Shown here: piece by piece, positions 22,690 to 34,976 of the stretch
Position numbering within the stretch: the first letter of the stretch is position 1
How the letters are laid out: every line of letters begins with the position of its first letter
Assembly (NCBI RefSeq): GCF_028372415.1
Contig: NW_027325131.1
Location: 434,001 to 498,000, forward strand
Direction of reading: 5' to 3'
From: Notamacropus eugenii
Taxonomy: Eukaryota; Chordata; Mammalia; Diprotodontia; Macropodidae
Length of the DNA: 64,000 nucleotides
Translations under genes and position numbers: made by a program
Notes under the pieces: generated by a model
Seen by the model: the letters and a program-made list of their open reading frames with translations, nothing else
What the model was told of the DNA's origin: nothing
The model's database searches: none

Positions 22690-24478
22690 TTTTAATTGTT
22701 AAAATTTATTTATTTGTTTTCAGTTCTATACAATCACTTCCTTAAATATTAGATTTTCTTCTTGCAACTCCCTTAACTTCTGCTCTGTGAATTTGGATGC
22801 TACACCACTTGGAGCATATATGTTTAGTAATGAGATTGTTTCATTGTCTATAGTGCCTTTTAGTATAATAGTTTCCTTCCTTATCTCTTTTGATTAGATC
22901 TATTTCTGTTTTTGCTTTACCTAAGATTAGGATTGCTACCCCTGCTTTTCTTTAGATCAGCTGATTCATAATATATTCTGCTCCAACCTCTTACGTTCTC
23001 CTGTGTGTATCCTCATGCTTCAGATGTGCTTCTTGTAAACAACTAATTGTGGGATTAAGGTGATTAATCCATTCTGCTACTGGCCTCCGTTTTGAGGGAG
23101 AGCTCATCCCATTCACATTCACTATTATGATTACTATCTGTGTCTTTCCCTCCATTCTATTTCCTTCATTTATGCTTTTAGTTCTCCCTTACCCTCTCCA
23201 GTGAAGTTTCAGTTTTTGATCACCACCTCCATCAGTCTTCCCTCCCTTCTATCAGCCCCCCTCCCTTTATTTCCCCTTTTCCCTTACAACTTCTTCTCTC
23301 CCTTTTAGCCTCCCTTCCCTTCCCTTTCCTCTTTCCCCTCCTACTGCTTATTGCCATAGTGAGATTTCTATACTTCACAGATTTTGTTCTCCCTCCTTGA
23401 GCGAAATCTGATGAGAGTAAATCTCAAATAGTGCTAATATCCCTTTCTTCCTTCCCTCTACTATAGTACGTTTTTGTGCCTTTTTTCTGTGATTTAATTT
23501 ACCTTTTTATGGCTCCTCCCTTCGCAGCTTTAAATCGCGTTATTTGTCATCACATTATTTAATTTACACCCACTCTCTCTATCCATGTTTTTCCCTTCTA
23601 AATATCAGAATAAATATTCAGTTTTTAAGACTAACAAGTATCATCTTCCCTTATAGGAATTTAAACAGTTTTCCTATATTGAAAAAGAAGTGTCATTTTC
23701 CCAGGATACCTTTTTATGCCTCCCTTGAGACTTGTATTTGAAAATAAATTTACTATTGAGCTCTGGACTTTTCATCGGGAAGTTCTGGAAATTCCCTAAT
23801 TCACTGAATGTCCATCTCCTTGTCTAAAGTGTTATGCTCAATTTTCCTGTGTGCTTGATACTTGGTTATAGGCCAAGTTCGTTTGACTTACAAAATATAA
23901 TAATTAAGTCCTTCTGATCTTTTGAAGTAGAAACTGGAAGGTCCTGTGTGATCCTGGCTTTAGTTCCTTGATATTTTAATTGTTGAATTCTGGATGCCAG
24001 CAGTATTTTCTCCTTTACTTCATAGTTTCAGTATTTGGCAATAATATTCCTTGGTATATTCTGTTTGGGATTTCTTTCAGGACCTGACCAGTGGATTATT
24101 TGGATGACTACTTTGCCCCCTGAATCTAGGACCTCTGAGCAGTTTTCCTGGATGATCTCTTGGAAGATATTATCCAAGCTATGACTTTCCAGGAGACCAA
24201 TAATTCTTGGGTGTTCTCTCTTGCATTTATTATCCATGTCAGTTCTTTTTCCAATAAGATATTTTGCATTTTTTTCCATTTTTTCATTCTTTAGATTCTG
24301 TTTGACTAATTCTTGATGTCTCAAAGAGTCATTAACTTCTACTTGCCCAATTCTAATTTTTAATAGATTCTTTACTTCTGTTAACTTTTGAGTCTCCTTT
24401 TCCATTTGTCCAATTATTCCAGTTAAGTTCTGTATCTCTTCCTCCATTTGTCCAATTTCCTTTTTAAATTCTTCTGTG
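22690..24478 (-). mobile_element. L1 with nearly all of ORF2 deleted
   Basis: Minus-strand L1. Sense order (right to left): part of ORF1 (24478 to about 24010, coiled coil and RNA-binding core, with 'NLTGIIGQ', 'YLIGKRTD', 'EVLDSGGK'), the inter-ORF spacer (about 24000-23130), roughly the first 120 codons of ORF2 (endonuclease start: 'NVNGM', 'AEWI', 'CLQE'), then an abrupt switch at about 22756 to the last ~65 bases of an L1 3' end, as seen at 45118-45185 and 63003-63075. About 3.6 kb of ORF2, including the reverse transcriptase, is absent. The junction falls in the shared string 'gaagaaa/gagaaaa' and shows no GT..AG splice signature. Both frames have stops. It is 5' truncated in ORF1, exactly where the next L1 begins. 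Confidence 0.75.
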
Positions 24479-25404
24479 AGGAGGGTGGAGCTAAGATGGT
24501 GGAGAGAGAGCAACTACTCATCTAAGATCCTAGACAAACTCCTTCGGATACCTCTAAAAAAAGAATGTGACCACATTTTAAAGGTACAGAATCCAATAGG
24601 AGACAGACTGTAGCAGTTTCACAGTCCAGGAAAGACTGGAAAGTTGACGGGAGGAATATATTCCACTAGGGTGGGAGAGCATACAGTTCACAGAATAATG
24701 TCCCTGGCACTGCACAGCTGAGCAGGAAAACCCAGGGGTGATCTGAGAAAGTGGCAACATGGTGCGATAGCAACTCAGGGTGAAGGTCAAGTGGAGCTGA
24801 GCAAGTAAGAACCAAGGAAGGAAGCCCACGTATCTGCAGAAGCTTCACGGAGAATTTCAATTCGAAGATTAAATGGCTGTAAGTCACCTACTTGAACTTC
24901 TGGGAGCCAAATTGGCCGAGTGATATGTAAATGCTCTCTCCCCCTCCCCTTGTTGACCTTGAAAGAACCACAAAATATTTCCTCAGAAAAACCTGGGATC
25001 AGTGGGATAGGAAAAGGGGACAAACAGTCTCATAGCACGTGAGGCTAGGAAAATAGCAAAGAAATATTCCCCTTACTGAGGAACGGAGCTGTCTCAGACA
25101 GCTTCCAGGGGTGTGAAGCTTCGCACTTGGACTCAGGTGTGCCTAAACACTCAAAGGGAAAGTGAAGACAGCCGGGATAACCAATCACTGAGCTTGCCTT
25201 TGCTCTAGCTCAGCTGAGCAGATGTCCATTGAACAGACCACCCCTCCCCCATACTTGACAAGCTAGCTCCAGAACTAATCCCAGGAAACACAAACAGATT
25301 TCCACTGCTTTTGCTTTCTGACACCAGTCAGTTCAGCAGGAAGTTCTTTAGAGCATAGATGATAGAACCAGAGGCCACAACACACAAAGCTTCACCATCA
25401 TCAG

Positions 25405-26435
25405 CAAGAAGCAGAGGGGGAAGGAAAAGACCATAGAATCTTTCTATGGGGCAAGGACCAAAACAAGAATACCAAAGAGGTCAGTATTGAGACTGTTCTC
25501 CCATCTGAAACTTCACATGGGACTATGAACTGCTCGCATACACAAAGAGCATTCCTGCAACTGTTGAAGAAGGAAATAGAGGAGCAAATGGCCAATGGTT
25601 TTAAAAGTATGAAAAAGAATTCACAGAAGAGAACAGCTCTTCAAAAAGGAAAATTAGGCAAATGGAAAATGAAGCACAAAACTTAACTGGGAAAACTGGA
25701 AAAATGGAAAAGGAAGCACAAAACCTAACTGGGAAAATTGGACAAATGGAAGAGGAAGTACAAGAACTAACTGGAGAAAATAATTCCTTAAAAGGAATAA
25801 TTGCACAGATGGAAAAGGAGATGTAGAAGTTAACTGAAGAAAAGAATTTGATGAAAATTAGAATTGGGCAAGTAGACGCTAATGAGTCTATGAGACATCA
25901 AGAATCAGTCAAACAAAATTTAAAGAATGAAAAGATAGAAGAAAATGTGAAATATCTAATTGGAAAAACAACTGATCTGAAAAATAGATCCAGGAGAGAA
26001 AATTTAAGAATCATTGACCTACCAGAAATCCATGATGAAAAAAAGAGTCTAGACAATATCTTCAAGGAAACAATCCAGGAAAACTGCCCAGAAGTACTAG
26101 ATCCAGAGGGCAAAATAGTCATCGAAAGAATCCACCATTCACCTCCTGAAAGGTATTCCGAACTAAAGACATCAATAAATATTGTTGCCAAATTCCAGAA
26201 CTACCAAGTAAAGGAGAAAATACTACACACAACCAGAAAAAAAAAACATTGAAATGTCGAGCAGCTACAGTCAGGATCACATAGTACCTTACAGCTTCTA
26301 CATTAAGAGATCGGAGAAATTGGAATATGATATTTTGCAAGGCAAAGGAGTTGAGACTACAACCAAAGATCAATTACCCAGCAAAGTTGAGCATAACATT
26401 TTAGGCAAAGGGACTGACATTCAATGAAATAAGTA
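25405..26435 (+). pseudogene. L1 ORF1 (broken)
   Basis: ORF1p is the L1 RNA chaperone: N-terminal coiled coil for trimerisation, RRM-like core and C-terminal domain. Here the coiled coil is written as tandem 42-base units (25662-25703, 25704-25745, 25746-25787), each 14 codons like 'MEKEAQNLTGKIGQ'. An in-frame TAG follows at about 25825, then an open stretch of 134 codons (25848-26252) with 'YLIGKTTDLKNRSRRENLRI' and 'ENCPEVLDPEGK'. The 'RKKQFKYCG'-like C-terminal segment is shifted after an A run near 26235. Confidence 0.85.
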
Positions 26436-26439
26436 ATTA

Positions 26440-27114
26440 ACAAACTTTCCTGATAAAAAGGCTGGAAATCAACAGAAAATTTAATCTTCAAATGCAGGTC
26501 TTGAAAGAAGCATAAAGAAGTAAACAAGAAAAAGAAAACTTGTTACTCAGTTTGGGCAAACTGTTTACCTCCCTATAAGGTAATATGATACTCGTTTCTC
26601 TAGAGAATTGTATATCTAACATGAAATATAAAAGGAATATTCAGAGATAGATGAAAATGGTATAACGTAAATTATGTGATAATAAAAATGTCATTTAAGC
26701 ATGAGAAGGGAGTGTAACAGGAGATGTGAAAAGGAGGAAGCAGAAAATGGTAAATTACATCACAGGAAGAACTACAAAATTATATCATAGTAGAGGGAAA
26801 GAGGGGAGGGAGACAAGCATTATTTGAGAGGCACTCTCATCTGATATTAATCAAGGAGGAAACAGCAAGCTTTTTTAGGTATATAAATCTCACTAGCTGT
26901 ATAGGCAGGAGAAGAGGAAGCGGAAAAGAAAGGGGAGGGGAGGGTAAAAGCGAGGGAAGAGGTAGTAAGGATAAAGGGAAGGAAAAGAGAGAAGGGCTGA
27001 TAAAAGGAAGGGAAGACTGTGGGAGGTGATTGTAAAAAATTACAACTCTACTGTAGAGGGGAAGGGAGAAGGGATATCTAAAAGGACAAACTGTGGGAAA
27101 GAGGATGAAGAGAA
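26440..27114 (+). other. L1 inter-ORF spacer, purine-rich
   Basis: About 670 bases between ORF1 and ORF2. Most of 26690-27070 is A+G on the sense strand with many GGGAGG and GGAAG units. This is far longer than the tens of bases between human L1 ORFs. The HAL1 3' UTR is visibly related to it. Confidence 0.6.
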
Positions 27115-30100
27115 AGACACAGATCATAATCATAACTGTGAATGTGAATGGGATGAAATCTCCCATAAACGGAGACCGACAGCAGAATGGATTAAAAGTC
27201 AGAATCCAACAATATGCTGTTTACAAGAAACACATTTGAAACGGAGGGATACACACAGGATAATGGTAAAAGGTCGGAGGAGAATATATTGTGCTTCAGC
27301 TGATGTAAGAAAAGCAGGGATAGCAATCCTAATCTCACACACACAAAAAGCAGAAATAGATCTAATCAAAAGAGATAAGGAAATTATATCCTGCTAAAAG
27401 GCACCATAGAAAATGAAGCAATATCATTACTAAACATATATGCTCCAAGTGGTATAGCATCCAAATCCTTAGAGGAGAAGTTAAGGGAGTTACAGGAAGA
27501 AATAGACCGTGAAATTATACTAGTAGTACTCTCTGAACTTGATAAATCAGACCTTAAAATAAAGAAATAACAAATTAAGAAGGTGAATAAAACTCTGGAT
27601 AAGGAAGATATGATAGATCGCTGGAGAATATTGAATAAGATTAGAAAGGAATACACCTTTTTCTCAGTGGTTCATGGTATACATACAAAAATTGACCATG
27701 TTCTAGGGCATAAAAACCTCACAGTCCAGTGCAGAAAGGCAGAAATAGTCAATCCATCCCTCTCAGATCCTAATGTAATAAAAATCATATGTAATTAATG
27801 ACCATGGAAAAATAGACCAAAAATTAAGTGGAAACTTAATAATCTAACCCTAAAGAAATGGGTTAAACAACAAATCATAGAAACAATCAACATCTTCATT
27901 CAGGGAATTACAATAATGAGACAACCTACCAAATCTTATGGGATACTGCAAAAGCAATTCTTAGGGGAAGGTTTATATCTTTGAATACCCACATGAATAA
28001 AATAAAGAAAGAGGAGATCAACAAATCTGGAATGCAGCTGAAAAAGCTCGAAAAGGAACACGTTGAAAACCCCCAAGTAAATAACAAATGAGAAATACTC
28101 AAAACCAAAGGAGAGATTAATAAAATTGAAGTTAAGAAAGTCATTGAACTAATAAAAAAAGGTAAGAGTTGGTTTTAAGAAAAAAAATAAATTTGATAAA
28201 CTTTTTGTCAATTCGTTTAAGAAAAAGAAAGAAGAAAATCAAATTACCAATAACAAAAATGAAAGGAGTGAAATCACCTCGAATGAAGAGGAAGTTAAAA
28301 CAATAGTTAGAAATTACTTTGCCCAACTTTATGCCCATAAATTATACATTCTAAATGAGATGGATGATTCTTTTTAAAAAACATAAATTCCCCAGATTAA
28401 GAGAAGAGGAAGTTGAATACTGAATCTCATCTCAGAAAAAAAAAATGAACAAGGCATCAATGAACTCCCTACGAAAAAAATTTCCATGGCTGCAAGCATT
28501 TACAAGAGAATTATATCAAACAATTAAAAAAGAGTTAATTGCAATACTACATAGAGTATCTGAGAAAATTGGGGGAGTCCTCCCAAATTCTTTTTATGAT
28601 ACAAATAGACAAAGAGACAAAACAGAGGACGAAAATTATAGACCAGTTTCTCTGAGTAACATAGATGCTAAATTTTATAAGATTTTAGCAAAATGAATAC
28701 AACAGTTTATCATGAGAAAAATACATTATTATCAGGTAAGATTGATACCAGGAATGCAGACGTGGTTCGATATTATGAAAACTATTAGCTGTTGATCATA
28801 TCAACAACAATCCTAACAGAAATCACATGATTATGTCAACAGATGCAAAAAAAAAAGCTTTTGACAAAATACAACACCCATTCCTATTAAAAACTCTAGA
28901 AAACATAGGAGTAAAGGGAACTTTCCATAAAATGATAAGCAGTATCCATCTGAAACCCTCAGCCAAAATTATATGCAATGAAGACAAGCTAGATGCCTTT
29001 CCAATAAGGTCAGGGGTGAAATACGGAAGACCATTAGCACGACTATTATTCAATATGGTATTAGAAATGTTAGTGTAGCAATTAGAGAAGATAAAGAAAT
29101 TGAGGAAATTAGAGTAGGCAAAGAAAAAACTAATTTATCACTCGTTGCAGATGATATGATGATATACTTAGGGAATCCCAGAGATTCAAGCAAAAAAAAT
29201 ACTTGAAATAATACATACAAATAATGCACAAAGTTGCACGTTACAAAATAAACCCGCACAAATATTCTATATTTCTGCATATTACTAACAAAGCCCAAAA
29301 GGAAGAGATAGAAAGAGAAATCCCATTTAAAGCTACGGTAGACATTATGAAATATTTGGGAGTCTACCTATCAAAACAAATCTAGGGAGTATATGAACAC
29401 AATTACAAGACTCTTTTCACAGAAAAAAAATCAGATCTAAGTAAGTGGGAAAACATCAGTTGCTCATGGGTAGACTGAACCAATGTAACAAAAATGGCAA
29501 TTCTACCTAAATGAATTAATTTATTTAGTGTCCTACCAATCAAACTATCTGATGATTATTTTATATAGCTTGAAAAATATTATCAAAATTCATCTGGAAG
29601 AACAAAAGGTCCATAAAAGCAAGGGAACTAATGAAAAGAAATGCTAGGGAATGTGGCCTAGCTCTACTAGATCTGAAATTGTATTATAAAGCAGTAATTA
29701 TCAAAACCACTTGGTACTGGCTAAGAAACAGAAGGGTAGACAAGTGGAAAATGCCAGGTACTCAAGACACAGCAGTCAATGAACATAGCAATCTACTGTC
29801 TGATAAGCCCAATGACCCCAAATTCTGGGATAAGAACTCACAGTTTGACAAAAGTTGCTGGGAAAAGTGGATGACAATGTGGCTGAAACTAGGCATAGAC
29901 CAATGTCTGACATTATACACAAGAATAAAGTCCAAATGAATACATGATCTAGGTATAAAAATTGTTGCTATAAACAAATTAGAGGAGCAAGAATTAGTGT
30001 ATTTATCAGATTTATGGAGAAGGGAAGAATTTTTTTAATAAAGTAGAGATAGAAAGCGTTATGAATTGCAAAATGGATAATTTTGGTTACATTAAACTGA

Positions 30101-30875
30101 GAAGTTTTTGCACAACCAAATCCAATACAACCAAGATTAGGAGGGAAGAAGAAAACTGGGAAAGATTTGTTGCAACTAATGTCTGTGATTAAGACCTCAT
30201 TTCTAAAATGTGTAGAGAACTGAGTCAAATGTACAAGAATACATGTCATTCTCCAATTGATAAATGGTCAAAAATATGAACAGGCAGTTTTCAGAGGAAG
30301 AAATTAAAGATATCTATAATCAAATGAAAAAATGCTCTAAATCACTATTGGTTGGAGAGATGCAAATCAAAACATTTCTGAGATACCACATCACACCTTT
30401 CAGATTGGCTAACATGACAGAACAGTTAGATGATAAATGTTGGAGAGGACGTGAGAGATTTGGAACACTGATTCATTGTTGGTGGAGCTGTGAGCTCATC
30501 CAACCATTCTGGAGAGCAATTTGGAACTATGCCTAAAGGGCTACAAAAATGTGCATACCCTTTGGCCCAGAAATATCGCTACTAGGACAGTATCCCTAAA
30601 AGATCATAAAAATGGGAAAGGATACCACATGTACAAAAACATTTATAGCAGCTCTCTTTGTAGTGGCCAAAAACTGGAAGTCAAGGGAATGCCCATCAAT
30701 TGGGGAATGGAGGAACAAATTTTGGTATATGAATGTAATGGAATACTATTGCGCTATAAGAAACGATGAACAGAAAGACTTCAGAGAGGCCTGGAAAGAC
30801 TTATGTGATCTTATGGTGAGGGAATGGAGCAGAACAGGAGAACTTTGTGCACAGCAACGACCACAGTGTGTGTGA
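27115..30875 (+). pseudogene. L1 ORF2 (broken endonuclease/reverse transcriptase)
   Basis: ORF2p nicks target DNA and reverse-transcribes RNA. Order seen: endonuclease ('AEWIKSQNPTICCLQETHL', 'RDTHRI', 'KIDHVLGHK'), reverse transcriptase ('[20 protein letters not shown]', 'MSTDAKKKAFDKIQHPF', 'LARLLFNMVLEML', 'LVADDMMIYLG', the catalytic ADD pair intact), and the C-terminal region ('LIHCWWSCELIQPFWRAIW', 'VMEYYCAIRNDEQKDF'). Frames change many times, with in-frame stops throughout. The EN DFN loop and the RT helix after motif A are degraded. About 1,250 codons, close to the usual L1 length. Confidence 0.88.
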
Positions 30876-31257
30876 GATTTTTCTAGTAGACTTGGAACTT
30901 CATTGAAATGCAAGGACTTAAAAAAATTCCCAACTGTCTTTTAAGGCAAAATTACTTCCATACGCAGAGAAAGAACTTTGGAATTCAATTTCAGAATGTA
31001 GCAGATCATTTGCTTTTGTTTTAGGTTTTGTTTGTTATATGATTTTTTCCATTCATTTTAATTCTTCTACACAACATGACTATTGCAAAAATGTATTTCA
31101 TAGGATTGTATGTTTACAACCTATATAAAATTGTATGCCATCTTGGGGAGGGAGGGGACAAAGTGATCTAAGTTATATGGTAGTGATTGTAGAACACTGA
31201 AAAAAATAATATTAATATAAAAGCACTATGTGCCCTTGTTTAGAAACCAAGTTTATT

Positions 31258-31258
<1 letters not shown>

Positions 31259-31342
<84 letters not shown>

Positions 31343-31428
31343 CGTCTCTGTCTGTCTGTCTGTCTGTCTATGTATCTATCTATCTACCTATCTATTTGTT
31401 TGTATGTATGTATGTATGCATATCTTTA
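31259..31428. repeat. (TC)n followed by TGTC/TATC/TGTA tetranucleotides
   Basis: TC array to about 31338, then (TGTC)n, (TATC)n and (TGTA)n-like units to 31420. It lies about 55 bases past the L1 3' end. Confidence 0.95.
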
Positions 31429-31744
31429 GTTCAGTTCAGCAAACATATGAAATATATTGAAAATGTTTAGTAGAGATCTTTATTTGAGAACCTAGAAATT
31501 ACTGAATTCAATACGATTTATTTATTTAATAGTAAACAAAATTTAGATTCCCTAAGGCTTAATATGATTTACTCAGGCTTACACAATCAGCAAATTGTTC
31601 AAGCTAGGATTCATATACAGATTTTCTATATCAGATTCAGCACTTTTTCTAAAGCATTACTCAGTTGGCTCTAAAAGGGGGGGGTTATATCCTTAAAAGT
31701 AGATTATGCATGTTTTTATAAGTGAAATTGTATGTCTCTAAATA
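31429..31744 (-). mobile_element. Degraded MIR/CORE-SINE and flank
   Basis: 'gatttactcaggcttacacaatcagcaaa', cut short here, with 'gctaggattcatat' and 'agcactttttctaaagcatta' (about 31560-31670) follows a reverse-complement CORE-SINE, strongly diverged. The remainder is unassigned. Confidence 0.4.
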
Positions 31745-34690
31745 CACACACCAACAAATTAAAGAACAGATCAATGAATAAGTCATGCAACAAAAAAGTA
31801 AAACTAGGAAAAGGACAAATTAAAACCTTCCAATTAAACACCAAATTGAAAATCCTGAAAATCAAAGAAGTTGCTAATAAAATTGAAATAAAAATTCAGT
31901 GAACTAATATATAAAACTAGCAGCTCTCCTATGAACAAATATAATACATAAACCACTGGTTAATTTCATTTTAAAAAACTGAGGGAAAAAAATTTCTTGT
32001 GTCAAAAATGAAAAGAATAAATTTAGCACCAGTCCAGAGGAAATTATGCCACTTATTATGAGTTATTGTGCTCAATTTTATGCCAATGAATTTGATAATA
32101 TATGTAAAATGGATGGCAATACATACATACACGTGTATATATTATACATATACATAATCAATTTAAATGTATAAATATGTTTTCATTTATGTGTGTATAT
32201 GTGCATGTATGCGTATATGTGAGTATGAGTGTGTATGTGTGTGTGCGTGTATCCAAGATAAAAAGAAAAGGACTAGAATATTTAATTAAGATTATGTTAG
32301 AAAAAAATGAACTTTAACAAGTCATCGTTGTGCTCCTGAAGAAAGAATAATCAGGACCAGAGGTATGTACAAGTTTATTCTATCAAACATTTAAAGAAAA
32401 ATTAGGTACAATATTAAATAAAGTATTTTGAAAAGAGGCAATGTAGTTCTACTAAATTCATTTTATGAAATCAATATGATTTTGATACCTCATAGAAGAA
32501 GAACAAATACTGAGAAAGAAAACTACACATAAATTTCTTTAATGAATATTGATGTGTGTTTATTCTTCACTGCAGAGGAAGACCATGCCATCAGAGAAAT
32601 AATGACAAGACTTGCACTTGACTTTGTTTTGAGTGAGGGAAGGCTGTGTAGGTCATCAGCCTCACTTCTCCTGCAGAACCATCTGAATCCAATGACCATA
32701 TATTCATCAGGATGACTGAAGATGACCCAGGATGAGGCAATTGGGGTTAAGTGACTTGCCCATGATGACACAACTAGTGAGTGTCAAGTGTCTGAGGTGA
32801 CTTTTGAACTCAGGTCCTCCTGACTTTTGCACTGGTGCTCTATCCGCTGCACCACCTAATGAATATTGATAGAAAAACACTAGAAGTACTGGCAGGAAGA
32901 TAATAGCAATATGTCACAAAGATCACATATTTTGACCAGGTGAGATTTATAAAAGGAATTCAGGGCTGGTTGAATATTTAGAAAATTATTGGTGTAATTT
33001 TATCATATGAATAATAAAGACCACAAAAAATACATACTTATCTAAAAAGGTGCAGAAAAAGCTCTTTGACAAAAGAAAACACTTATTAATGCTGAAAATA
33101 CTAGAAAGCCTAGGAAAAAATGTAATTTTACTTAATATAGTAAGTAGTATTTCTAAAATAATCAGTAAGCTTTATCTGTAAGGGAGATAAGACGTAAATT
33201 TTCCCCCAAATGATTATGTGAAGCAAGGATGTCCACTATCACTATTATTATTTGATGTTATACAGAAATGTTAGCTATGGCAATAAGAATTTTTTTAAAA
33301 AAGTGAAAGAATTAGAATAGCAATGAGGGAAACAAACGATCACTGTGGAAGAGCTTTTGATTTACCTAGAGAATCACAGAAAATCAGCTAAAACCTAGTG
33401 GAAATAACAGCTTCAGTAATGTTATGTTATAGAAAACAAGCTCCTATAAATCATTCACATTTCTATATATTGCCAATAAAACACAGCAACAAGAGATAGA
33501 AATTCCATTTTAAATAGCCATAGACAATACAAAATACTTGGGAGTCTTCCTAGCAAAATAATCCAAGCAACTTTATGACCACAATTTAAAAACTCTTTTC
33601 CCGTAAATATAATCAAATCTAAAGAATTTCAAAAATATTGATTGTCCCAAAATGATAACTCCACCTAAATTGATTTACTTTTTCAGTACCATTGTACTCA
33701 AACCACCAAAAATTATTTGATGGAGCTAAAATAATAGTAACAATTCATCTAGAAGAACAAAACGTCATGAATATCAGGACATTTAATGAACAAAAAATTG
33801 AGCGAACGTGGGTTAACGATACTAAATATCAAACTGCATCACAAAGTGTAATCATCAAAACAGTCAGGTGATGACTAAGATATGGAGTAATGGATTAGTA
33901 GAGTAGATTAAGCACACAATAATCAGCAGTAAATGACTACAGTAATCTAATATTTGATAATACTCTGGAAAAGAACTCACTATTTTACACAAACTGCTAG
34001 GAAAACTGGAAAACATGTTGGCAGAAGTTAGCTAGAGAACAATACTTTACAATATAAAACAATATAAGGTAAAAAAATGGATACAATATTTAGACATAAA
34101 GGGTAATACCATAAGCAAATTAGGGGAGCATAGAATAGTGTACATGCCAGATCTGGGAAAAGAAAATATATTGTGACCAAACACGAGATAAGAAGCATTA
34201 CAGGATATTAAAAGTATAATTTTGATTACATGAAAAGGAAAAAATGCAAACAAAAGCATTGCAACCTGTATTAGAAGTAAAGCAGAAAACTGGGAGGGAG
34301 GATTTTATAGCAAATTTCTCTGATAAAGGCTTCATTTTATTTTTTATCAATTCCTTTAAAGCTAAATACAAAAACTTAAATGTACAATTAGAAAAGAAAA
34401 TGAAACATTAGAAAATTAAATAGTAAAGAAAAAGAATGAAAAGTTTCCATGGGTACAGAAGATTATGAGAGGATTCAAAATACACAGCAGTAAATATCCA
34501 TTTCAAGAGAGTTTATATAATAAATATTACACCTTGTGATCCAAGCTGTTCATCTTGTCTTTGCTTCCTATGCTATTTAGTAAGTATTCTTTTCTTTAAA
34601 GGTTTCTTTTTTTATATAGAAAACTGAGTCAAGTCAATACAAGAATACAAGTCATTCCCCAAACTTATACAAACATTCATTAAAATAGAC
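31745..34690 (+). mobile_element. Old L1, ORF2 relic
   Basis: Plus-strand ORF2 that is more decayed than its neighbours. Visible steps: 'LYQTFKEKLG'-like text (about 32370), 'FDQVRF.KGIQGWLNI' (about 32930-32990), 'KKALDKRKHLLMLKI'-like motif A region (about 33050-33110), 'ARMSTITIII' corresponding to 'GCPLSPLLF' (about 33225), the 'KYLGVFLAK' segment (about 33530), and a 3' part with 'KTESSQYKNTSHSP'-like wording (about 34620-34660). It carries a TG/TA-rich stretch (about 32120-32255) and a SINE (32554-32856). No ORF1 or 5' UTR was found. Confidence 0.75.
32554..32856 (-). mobile_element. tRNA-derived CORE-SINE with perfect target-site duplication
   Basis: Flanked by the 14-base direct repeat 'taatgaatattgat' at 32540-32553 and 32857-32870. 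On the minus strand it starts with a tRNA-like head ('ggtggtgcagcggatagagc', B-box-like 'gagttcaaa'), then a CORE segment ('gggcaagtcacttaacccc'), and ends with a LINE-derived tail ('gatggcatggtcttcc'). Inserted into the old L1 ORF2, so it is younger than that copy. Confidence 0.88.
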
Positions 34691-34704
34691 TCGAGTGGAG
34701 TAAA

Positions 34705-34964
34705 TTATTGTTCATTCATTTCAGTCATGTCCAACTCTTCACCGCTCCATTTGGAGTTTTTCTGGCAAAGATACTGGAGTTATTTGTCTTTGCTTCTGCC
34801 AGTTCATTTTACAAATTAGCAGACTGAAGCAAAAATGATTAAATGACTTTCCCAATGTCATACAACTAGTAGGTGTCTGAGGCCAGATTTGAACTCAGAA
34901 AGATGGGTCTTCCTGACTTCTGGACTGTCACTCTGTCCACTGTACCACCCAGCTGCCCAGAGTA
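34705..34964 (-). mobile_element. Mar1-like SINE with target-site duplication
   Basis: It contains 'tcagtcatgtccaactcttc', 'tttggagtttttctggcaaag' and the CORE text 'tgactttcccaatgtcatac', as in marsupial SINEs whose 3' end derives from an RTE/BovB LINE. Flanked by 'gagtggagtaaa' (34693-34704) and 'gagtagagtaaa' (34965-34976), 11 of 12 identical. The tRNA-like head is at the right. Confidence 0.8.
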
Positions 34965-34976
34965 GAGTAGAGTAAA

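Larger units (their letters stand above)
24479..31205 (+). mobile_element. Near full-length L1 retrotransposon
   Basis: About 6.7 kb with all L1 parts in order: 5' UTR (24479 to about 25400, starting 'gagggtggagctaagatgg'), ORF1, purine-rich spacer (about 26440-27110), ORF2, and a 3' UTR (about 30876-31205) with a G-rich 'ggggagggagggga' tract and an A/T-rich end. Both ORFs are broken, so it cannot move by itself. It lies head to head with the ORF2-deleted L1. I could not find target-site duplications: the sequence after 31205 does not continue the minus-strand L1. Confidence 0.85.

Noticed and set aside
25662-25787. Regularly spaced repeats resembling a small CRISPR or satellite
   Set aside because: They are in-frame coiled-coil repeats of L1 ORF1 with no spacers, in a mammalian genome.
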